Of a stretch of DNA of 62,000 nucleotides, positions 55,216-62,000 are shown in pieces. Origin of the DNA: Cristatella mucedo (taxonomy: Eukaryota > Bryozoa > Phylactolaemata > Cristatellidae); the NCBI GenBank assembly GCA_009760855.2, contig WPIO01000041.1:3302501-3364500 (forward strand). Direction: 5' to 3'. A model generated the notes under the pieces. It worked only from the letters and a program-made list of their open reading frames with translations, ran no database searches and was not told where the DNA came from. The position numbers and the translations under genes are program-made. Position 1 is the first letter of the stretch, and each line of letters begins with the position of its first letter.

Positions 55216-56690
55216 CAGTGAGTATTTTTTTAGATATTGTGGCGCTTCGCGGAAACGAGAAACATAATCATGAAGACAATGCTGCCACCCTGGGAATGGA
55301 CTCCCTTATCTGGCATATCTTGTAGACGAAATATTTAGGGAGTCAATCAACCAGACCATTACAAGGGTCTAGGTAAGGAGCTTACCTGAGAGTGGTAAAC
55401 CAGATTGCTGAAAGTTGACATCAGCATTGTTTGGACGTGCAAATGTGATACACATTTTTTTATAAGCTAGACTTTTAGTTGGTACGACTTACAGTAGTTC
55501 TCGTATGCCTTTAGATGGACAGCCGCTGCTGTTCTTGTGTATGCTTTTTCAAGCTTGCTCTTAGTTGACCTAGAGTTGACCTGTCTTGTTAATGCTTTCG
55601 GTAAACTATAGACCGTCGGGCCAAGTTGCAAAGTGCGCTTAGAAGTGCAATCTTGTCGAACATGTCCAAAAGTGTTCTAGCATTCTACCATTGATGACAG
55701 GTAGGAAGAGGCAGGCGTTGAGCAGCAAGAAAGAAGATGATATTCCCCCACAGACAGCATCGATGTCAAGGTTCTTAAGGATTCATGATTCGCAGGTGAC
55801 TTCAGATGAAGAGGAGGTCATACAGTGCAGATTAAATTAGATCTGCATGCGCTCATGTAAGCAGGATTTAGTAATAATAGGTGATGAGAGCATGCAGTTG
55901 TAGCAGAATATTTGGTCGCGTGTGTGACCCCAGATGTGGGTCATGTGGCTCACAAACGTGAGCCACAAGAGAAAACAAGTCGGTCGGTCAGTCCCCCAAA
56001 TTCGGTGCGAAAGCCATCACATAAGTTGTCGAAATGAAAGGTAAAATGCCCACACTAAGAAAAGATCAATTTTCTGCGTACAGAATCGAAATGAGATCAG
56101 ATAAATCTGAGATAAAGAAGCACTGTTTACCTTGGAGAAACATACTAATGCCATTATTCACTGCATGTTGTCAGATTAATTTAACACGATTGATTCGAAA
56201 GACTGCTTCGAGGGTACTGTAAACGGCTTGAAATGGGAGGATTAGCTCACAATAACGGCGACTCCGCCACCAGTTTTGATTGATTTAGGGTGTGAAAGGA
56301 GGGGAAGAATGTTGGCGTTGCCTTGTTATTGGTCGCTCGGCTAATAGATTTCAGCCAGGTCTCGATCACTGCGAGCGAAGGTCGAGGTCTTTATCCGGAA
56401 ATAGGGTCGCTTATTAACAGGGGCTGGCTTATAGCACATTAACTGTGGACTACAAAGACGAGCGTGAATGCTGGACTCCAGGGTTATAGCAGGCCGAAAG
56501 ACCACCAAGTTGGTGAGGTTCAATGCAGTGCTTGATGGGATCACTCGGGGCCGTTCGAAATAATGCTGGGAATACCAAAAGAGCGCGGCTTTCGGTCGTG
56601 GACCCCTCGCACACTATATGACGTTTTCTCCGGTTAATGCACAATTGTCTGACCTTAGCAACATCAATCGCATCCAAGTAAGCAGGGCAG

Positions 56691-57116
56691 TCAGGAACTA
56701 CGGATGCTGAGCAGCCAGGCAAAGCGGGTGCAGCCCTGTGAGGCATGTAGGGTATAAAGCAGCTGGGCACAATGGGCGTAGCTGCATTGGACAAAGCGGG
56801 TATAGCTAAGTCAGACAATGGCAATGACTTGTTAATCAAAGGCAGGCTCTAGGCAAATACCGCTGCCAATCACGTAAACGACGACAACGAACTCTTGACC
56901 GACCCTTGGTTAAGCACTGAACGGCTGCCTTGCACATAATTATGGTTCAAGCCATCAAAACGCACGTTATCGGCTTTGAGGCCACGCGAAGGGCGAACAC
57001 AGTCGTCGTTAGCTGTGAACGCAGTTAACCGGTGCTCCAGCAACCATCACAAAAGCATTCATGAATTCCGAAGCGTCGAATCGCATGCCTCATTCCTCCA
57101 TCTTCCCCACTCACGC
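56691..57116. other. Region upstream of LINE A copy 3
   Basis: 56691-56830 has a weak repeat of AAAGCGGGT(A/G)(C/T)AGC phrases and may be the 5' leader of the LINE. The rest is unassigned. Confidence 0.4.
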
Positions 57117-57222
57117 TCTCTCTCTCTCTCCCTCTGTCTCTCTCTCTATCTCTTTCTCTCTCTCTCTCTCTCTCTTGCTCTCTCTCTCCCCCTCTCTCTC
57201 TCTCCCCCGCTCTCTTTATCTC
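57117..57222. repeat. (TC)n microsatellite, interrupted
   Basis: About 105 bp of TC with CC, TA and GC interruptions, abutting the truncated 5' edge of a LINE A copy. Confidence 0.9.
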
Positions 57223-57734
57223 TAGTCAAGCAACGGATTGACTTCAAGGTTTTGTCGCTCACTTTTAGGTCACTTCATTCTTTGGCTCCAGACTATCTCT
57301 CAGATCTACTCCCCCACCAGGCCAAGCCGCGTACCACCCGCTTTTCTGAATCCAACAGACTATAAATACCTCGTACAAACCTCAAATCTTTTGAAGACCG
57401 TGCATTTAGTTCATATGCTCCCAAAGCCTGGAACACCCTCCGAATTGCGTCAGAACATCCCCTGACTTGACCACATTTAAAAAGAACTTAAAAAACACAC
57501 CTATTTAGGACAGCATTTAGTGGGTCCCTGTGATTCGTCCTTGATGTGCTTATGCGTTCTGACACTGTGAATGCTGTCACTAACAAGATTTGTATGCTGA
57601 CTCTGCATGTCACCCCTAACCATGTTATTCATGTTGTTTATCAAGCATGATATTACTCACCATTCAATTGCATTTCCCTTTGCAGCAAATGTAAAGCGCC
57701 TAGAAAGAGATTGAGTTCTCTGAGGGCGCTTTAT
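57223..57734 (+). mobile_element. LINE A 3' fragment without its tail
   Basis: VKQRIDFKVLSLTFRSLHSL onward, 3' UTR, hairpin at 57690-57732. It stops at CTTTATC with no (ATT)n; GC-rich unrelated DNA follows immediately. Confidence 0.85.
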
Positions 57735-58670
57735 CTCGACAACGAAGTCCATCGCGGCCGCGGCCGCACTTTCACTGGTCTCCACCTGTCGGACTCGATC
57801 CGGCAGAGCTGTGACCGCGCGCAGAGAAGCTCGTCCCCCCCGGCTCTCGTCTACCAGTGGGCTGTGCGCGACGCAGCGCTGCGGTGCGGTTAAAACACAG
57901 GTGGCCACAACTAGGTGCCGAAAGCAACAGTTTATTGTGGGCCTGTTAGTAGTGGCTACGCGCCGGCGCAAGCGCTTTACGCGGCGGGCGCGTACCGGAC
58001 CGACGGAGTTAACTGCGAGAACTCCCGAAGCCCGAGTATAACCAACTACCCTGTGCGTTTACGCGGCGCGTACCGGACCGACGGAGTTAACTACACGAAC
58101 TCCCGAAGCCCGCGTATAATACACAATCCTATGCGCACGTCGCTAGCGATTGTGAAGGCGGGTTGCTACAGCACCCCAAGATACGAGCAGCTAACTGAGT
58201 AGCCGGCAGAACACAACCGCACAGTCTAAGTTGCACTTAGCTGTTCGTCGCCGTAGGTTCGTCTCTCGTGCTCTCGAAGCGTAGTCTCGCATCGACTACC
58301 AAGCTGCAACCCTGAGCTCTCGGGGCGTAGTCTCTGCTCGACTACCCAAGCTGTCGACGTAAGCTCTCTCACTCGTCTCATTATATTCTCTCTCCTCTCA
58401 ATTCCTGACCTCGCTCGCAGCTGCTATTTCTACTTCAGCATATTAGTCGGTGCACATCCTGACCGCAACGTCTGCACCAGGCTTCATTCTAACTTTAGCG
58501 AGTAGACCAGGAGTCGGGCTTGTACTAGCTGTCCAAGTCGAACCCGCTAAGACAATCACATTAGTCGCTCCATCTCCTAACCGCATCGCCTGCATAAAGC
58601 TCCATTCTAACCTGAGCTAGGTGAGTCAGGAGCTGGGTCTGTACTAGGCGCCCTAGTCGACCCCCCCCCC
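57735..58670. repeat. GC-rich segment with three local tandem duplications
   Basis: A 78-bp period duplicated at about 57978-58133 (GTACCGGACCGACGGAGTTA at 57992 and 58070); a CGTAGTCTC..TCGACTACC phrase twice near 58279 and 58327; and a ~100-bp unit at 58446-58543 and 58563-58660 (AGGCTTCATTCTAAC / AAGCTCCATTCTAAC). No coding capacity recognised. It could be part of an LTR or other non-LINE element. Confidence 0.6.
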
Positions 58671-59245
58671 TCTAAGGCAAGGGCTCCCATCGCGGCTAAG
58701 CTGAGAGCTGCACCAGTGCAGAGCTGCAGCGTACAGCGGCACCGCACATCTCCCGTCGTCGGCATCGCCGGACCGCAGCAGCAGCGGCGGAGGAGGCGGA
58801 TCACATGACTTTGTCGAAGTTCCGCTCGATCGCTCCAGGCAGAGCTGCGAGACGCCGCCGCCGGCAGTGCTCTGCAGGCTGGGTCAAATCGAAGTGACGG
58901 CAGAGGGAACCCGCAGTGGCGATCGGTTTTATGGGGGCTCGCCGGGGGAGGGGGGACAAAGCGCTGCTGCACCGGCTGCTTTGAAAGTCGGGTGCGGCCG
59001 CCCGGATGCTGTAGAAGTGGCGTTTTGTGCAAAAGCGGTAGGTTTGCCAAAAGCCAAAGTTTGCGCCAAAGCGATCTCGACGCGAGATTTGCCGCGATTC
59101 GATTCGCGACTCACCGACCGGCGGCCCGTCGCTCGCCGAGAGCGACTGCGGTTAGACTTACGTACGTCTTACGTACTGACTAGCTGGGTCGTACGTCGCG
59201 TGTAAATGTCGTTACATGTTCAAATATCGCCCGGTGTTATGATGC
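58671..59245. other. GC-rich DNA, no gene called
   Basis: Open frames to 147 codons on both strands without a domain. A C9 run is at about 58662 and a G-rich run near 58948. Confidence 0.4.
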
Positions 59246-59312
59246 ATTTAATAATACGAATGAATTTGATATAGCACCCTCGGAGAACTCAAGTTCTTTA
59301 TAGGCACTTAAG
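59246..59312 (-). mobile_element. LINE A 3' end, diverged
   Basis: TTTAATAATACGAATGAATT at 59247 and hairpin complement to 59310. Confidence 0.6.
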
Positions 59313-59429
59313 CCTCCGCCTATCGCGGCAGTTTCGAAACCTATCGCTAGTTCTGAGTAAGCTGCCAAGTTCATAGCTCATAATCGCGGGGCATTTCACA
59401 AGCACGAGCTACGCCTCTGACTCTTCTCT

Positions 59430-59588
59430 CAGCGGCGGAGGATGCGACGCTTAGCGACCGCGGGTTGCGGGTTCGAATTTCGAGCAGCAGGCGATTCCGC
59501 GTTGCCCACTGCAGTCCGGCGCGATGGCCGCTACGGCTGATCTGTCACTTCAAAAACGAGGCTGTTGAATCAGCTGGCCTATTTACTT
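59430..59588 (+). mobile_element. SINE1 copy, diverged
   Basis: GGGTTGCGGGTTCGAATTTC (B box) at 59462 and the diagnostic end GAGGCTGTTGAATCAGCTGG at 59557. Confidence 0.7.
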
Positions 59589-59719
59589 TACATGTGACGT
59601 CACAGAAAACGATGCTCCCACAAGATTCGCACCGACCGCCCGAGGTAGCGAGACGATGGAGCTGAGGTGTGCATATATAGATATATATAATAGAAAAAAT
59701 ATAGCATTATAATATAACA

Positions 59720-60025
59720 ATCATATGCTTAAAAAACTTGGATTAACTAGAAGTCCTGGCAAACTGTCTCGCATTTTACCTTCTTCAATTTCTGTCAAAG
59801 GTCCTCAAAAATATTGTCGCTAAGCAACGCTTATATATAATACGTTGACAAGAATGAGTTGTCGGAAAACTTTCAGTCGGGGTTCAGGCAACGCCACTCC
59901 ACTGAAACTGCTTCCATGCATGTGGCCAATGACATCGATCGTGCTCCCTTTGCAGCAAATTTAAAGTGCCTAGAAAGAGATTGAGTTCTGTGAGGACGCT
60001 ATATCAAATGCATTACTATTATTTT
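59720..60025 (+). mobile_element. Chimera: LINE B RT fragment joined to a LINE A tail
   Basis: 59725-59930 matches the LINE B RT start (FQSGFRQRHSTETASMHVAND near 59875). At about 59932 it switches to the LINE A 3' UTR (TCGATCGTGCTCCCTTTGCA), hairpin and ATTACTATTATT tail. Confidence 0.65.
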
Positions 60026-60089
60026 TATCCTAAGCAGTAACGATGATAGAGAAAGATTCTTACGGCAGCCCACAAGGGCAGCCACCATG

Positions 60090-60468
60090 GCTTGGCTCCT
60101 TCGTACCTTGGAGACCGTGCATTTAGTTCATCTGCTCCCAAAGCCTGGAACTCCCTCCCGACCTGCGTCAGAACATCCCCTGACCTGACCACATTTAAAA
60201 GGAACCTAAAAACACACCTATTTAGGACAGCATTTAGTGGGTCCCTGTGATTCGTCCTTGATGTGCTTATGCGTGCTGACACTGTGCATGCTGCCACTAA
60301 CCACATTTGCATGCTGACCCTGTGCATGTCACCCCTAACCATATTATTCATTTCGTTTGTTTTTTCAAGCATGATTTTACTTACCATTCAATTGCATTTC
60401 ACTTTACAGCAAATGTAAAGCGCCTAGAGAGAGATTAAGTTCTCTGAGGGCGCTTTATCACCGGCCGC
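60090..60468 (+). mobile_element. LINE A 3' fragment (left arm of an inverted pair)
   Basis: WNSLPTCVRTSPDLTTFKRN near 60148, FRTAFSGSL, 3' UTR and hairpin to 60462. The (ATT)n tail is missing. Confidence 0.85.
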
Positions 60469-60474
60469 CTTAAC

Positions 60475-61060
60475 AACAATAATAATAATAACGCACTTGA
60501 TAAAGCACCCTCAGTGAAGCTTAATCTCTTTCTGGGCACTTTAAATTTGCTGCAATGAAAGCACGATTGAATGGTTAATGGTAGCATGCTTAACAAACAA
60601 CAAGAGTAGCATGAGTTAAGAGATATCGTGATGCAAGTCGGAAATGAGTTCCAGGCTTTTGGAGCATGCGAACTAAAGACACGGTCTCCAAAGAATCTGA
60701 GCTTTGTGCGAGGTATAGGTTAACGATTAGATTCCGAAAAGCGGGTGGCACGATGCTTAGTTTGGTGGGGCATTATATCTGATACTTAGGCTGGAGCCAA
60801 AGAATGGAGGTACCTAAGACTGGGTGACAGAATCTTAGAGTCTATGCCTTACTTGACTGGGAGCCTGTGCAGGTCATCTAAAAGTGGTGTGATGTGACAA
60901 CTGCGACGCTCACAACGGAAAGCCTAGCCACAGAGATTTGCACCAGCTGAAAGCGCCTGATGCCGCACAGGCCGGTAAACCAGCAGGCAGTGCGTTGCAG
61001 AAGTCAAGACGAGATGAAACAGATGCATGGACCAATTTGCATGTGGTGTTCCTGTCTAAA
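60475..61060 (-). mobile_element. LINE A 3' fragment (right arm of an inverted pair)
   Basis: AACAATAATAATAATAACGC tail, hairpin, then the C-terminal coding region to the SKLVHAF counterpart near 61030. More diverged than the left arm; a ~60-100 bp piece of the 3' UTR is deleted near 60610. Confidence 0.8.
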
Positions 61061-61630
61061 AAAAGCCCAACTTTTTGGAAATCGTATGTTTTTAAATCTT
61101 AAGCGCTGGAAAAGAAAGTAGAGAGTTGAATTGCAGACGCTCAATTTCATGGTCATAACACGTCTGAGACTCATCAAAATTACAAGCCACGCTTCAGGCG
61201 TCAATCCTTCCAACACAGATTTTTACTCGTGCGACAGCTCGTTAACGGAAGTCGTTCGCACACAACACATCTTACACAGCTGGTGCTAATCCTCGCGGAA
61301 GGATCTCTGATGCGTGCACGTATGCAGGCAGCTATGCAGGCAACATCAGGACGCGGTGGTAATACAGTTTGCACTGATCACGTGGACAAGCAATTAAGAT
61401 CGGGGGGGGGATTTAACAGACGAGCACGTTCAATCCTGATATAGCCAAAAAATATATCAATCCTGATATGGCCGCAATATAACTCGAAACTGATACAGAC
61501 GCAAAGACTCACCGAGCGGCTGAGCCTGGCTAAGACTGAATGTCAGTGTCAGGCTGTTCTTTCGTATCAGTTCTAGTTACATATAATTTACACAATCGTT
61601 ATACACGTAATTTAATAATAAATATAATGT
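61061..61630. other. No gene recognised
   Basis: Contains a G9 run near 61402 and two copies of CAATCCTGATAT(A/G)GCC at about 61431 and 61460. Confidence 0.4.
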
Positions 61631-61639
61631 TAATTTGAA

Positions 61640-61765
61640 TGGCACAAAATGAAAACAATCCTATCGAGGCATTTCACATATGCCGCAGGGCTGAAGTCCA
61701 CGACCTTAGCCGTTAAAAGTGAGCACCTTACGCCTTGGGTAAATCCTGGCGGCCTGCTCATTCCT
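61640..61765 (-). mobile_element. SINE2 copy, diverged
   Basis: TATCGAGGCATTTCACATAT at 61662, B box complement CAGGGCTGAAGTCCACGACC at 61686, A box complement near 61735. Confidence 0.65.
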
Positions 61766-61904
61766 ATTTGCTAATTTAATAAAAAATTAAATGTTAAATT
61801 TATAAAAATAATGAGACTGCATGTTGTAGCTATATAAAAGTTAGTAAATTATGCACCCTGATATCTTTACATGACGCTCATCCCAGATGAAACCGTCGTA
61901 GTAG

Positions 61905-61950
61905 TAATCGAGATTAAGTTGTCTTCGCGTGCTTTACAGATGAATTCTAG
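61905..61950 (+). mobile_element. Orphan SINE2 tail
   Basis: TCGAGATTAAGTTGTCTTCG at 61908 followed by GTGCTTTACAGATGAATT, the hairpin tail without a recognisable head. Confidence 0.45.
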
Positions 61951-62000
61951 TGTATTATTATGTTGTCCTTCACGAAATGACTTCCGGACTCACGGATTCA

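Larger units (their letters stand above)
53127..56690 (-). mobile_element. LINE A copy 3: long, decayed, with nested insertions
   Basis: Minus strand from about 56690 down: LDAIDVAKVRQLCINRRKR, RPAITLESSIHARL..PQLMCYKP (endonuclease start), TGGGVAVIV complement near 56265, a linker near 55560-55480, then RT frames 54801-54343 (HSAESALLRVYNDLVRNA, ILFDISGGFDTINPK), the ADDTQLYLCF counterpart near 54190, SRLDFCNSLLAG..TCAI at about 53810-53740, and the 3' end with a worn hairpin at 53160-53210. Numerous stops. Interrupted by a LINE A tail and a SINE1. Confidence 0.85.

Noticed and set aside
58607-59205. 147- and 112-codon frames on opposite strands
   Set aside because: No domain, low-complexity, composition-driven.

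Overview
This is a window of invertebrate animal (metazoan) nuclear DNA. It is dense with non-LTR retrotransposons and their SINEs and holds one recognisable host locus: a convergent pair of paralogous two-exon genes. The evidence is GT-AG introns, CR1/L2-like LINEs carrying endonuclease and reverse transcriptase, tRNA-derived SINEs, many microsatellites, and no bacterial-style operons. I cannot fix the phylum from sequence alone.

Host genes. Gene 1 (+ strand, exons 28100-28788 and 32749-33682, 540 aa) and gene 2 (- strand, exons 41418-40697 and 38298-37488, 510 aa) face each other tail to tail. Both encode predicted type II membrane proteins with a short basic cytosolic end, one membrane segment, and a lumenal domain with motifs resembling the GH130 / beta-mannosyltransferase-like five-bladed beta-propeller (DPR, INW.PL, LRGGTPFVE, WYPT.L, VGCH..D.SS). 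Their single introns lie at the same place and phase, inside the Arg codon of the DPR motif. The intron of gene 1 (3960 bp) is packed with transposon copies; that of gene 2 (2398 bp) has little. I infer a Golgi/ER carbohydrate-active role; the substrate is unknown.

Mobile elements. LINE A is a CR1/L2-like element. A nearly full-length 3.6-kb copy (45858-49454) is inserted in an older copy; two further long copies (about 555-4239 on +, 53127-56690 on -) and some twenty 5'-truncated fragments are scattered on both strands. Its 3' end is a conserved hairpin followed by (ATT)n. LINE B is a second CR1-like family (5868-7812, 35490-37210, and many 3' fragments) ending in a CTCCGTCTG-complement motif and (ATTAC)n. 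SINE1 and SINE2 are tRNA-derived. The SINE2 tail copies the LINE A 3' hairpin, so LINE A is its likely driver. Elements nest in one another repeatedly, which gives a relative chronology.

Layout. 1-9130: LINE A copy 1 with four nested insertions, LINE B, SINEs. 9130-15400: mostly non-coding with GC-rich islands, a 46-bp perfect palindrome, a GGCTAA array and a long CA/TA repeat. 15400-28000: LINE and SINE fragments plus a 2-kb GC-rich island with no confident gene. 28000-41500: the gene pair. 41500-57700: GC-rich island, full-length LINE A and a second long copy, 22-bp satellite. 57700-62000: GC-rich duplicated segment, then LINE/SINE fragments including an inverted LINE A pair. Boundaries of repeat fragments were judged by eye and are usually good to about 10-20 bp.
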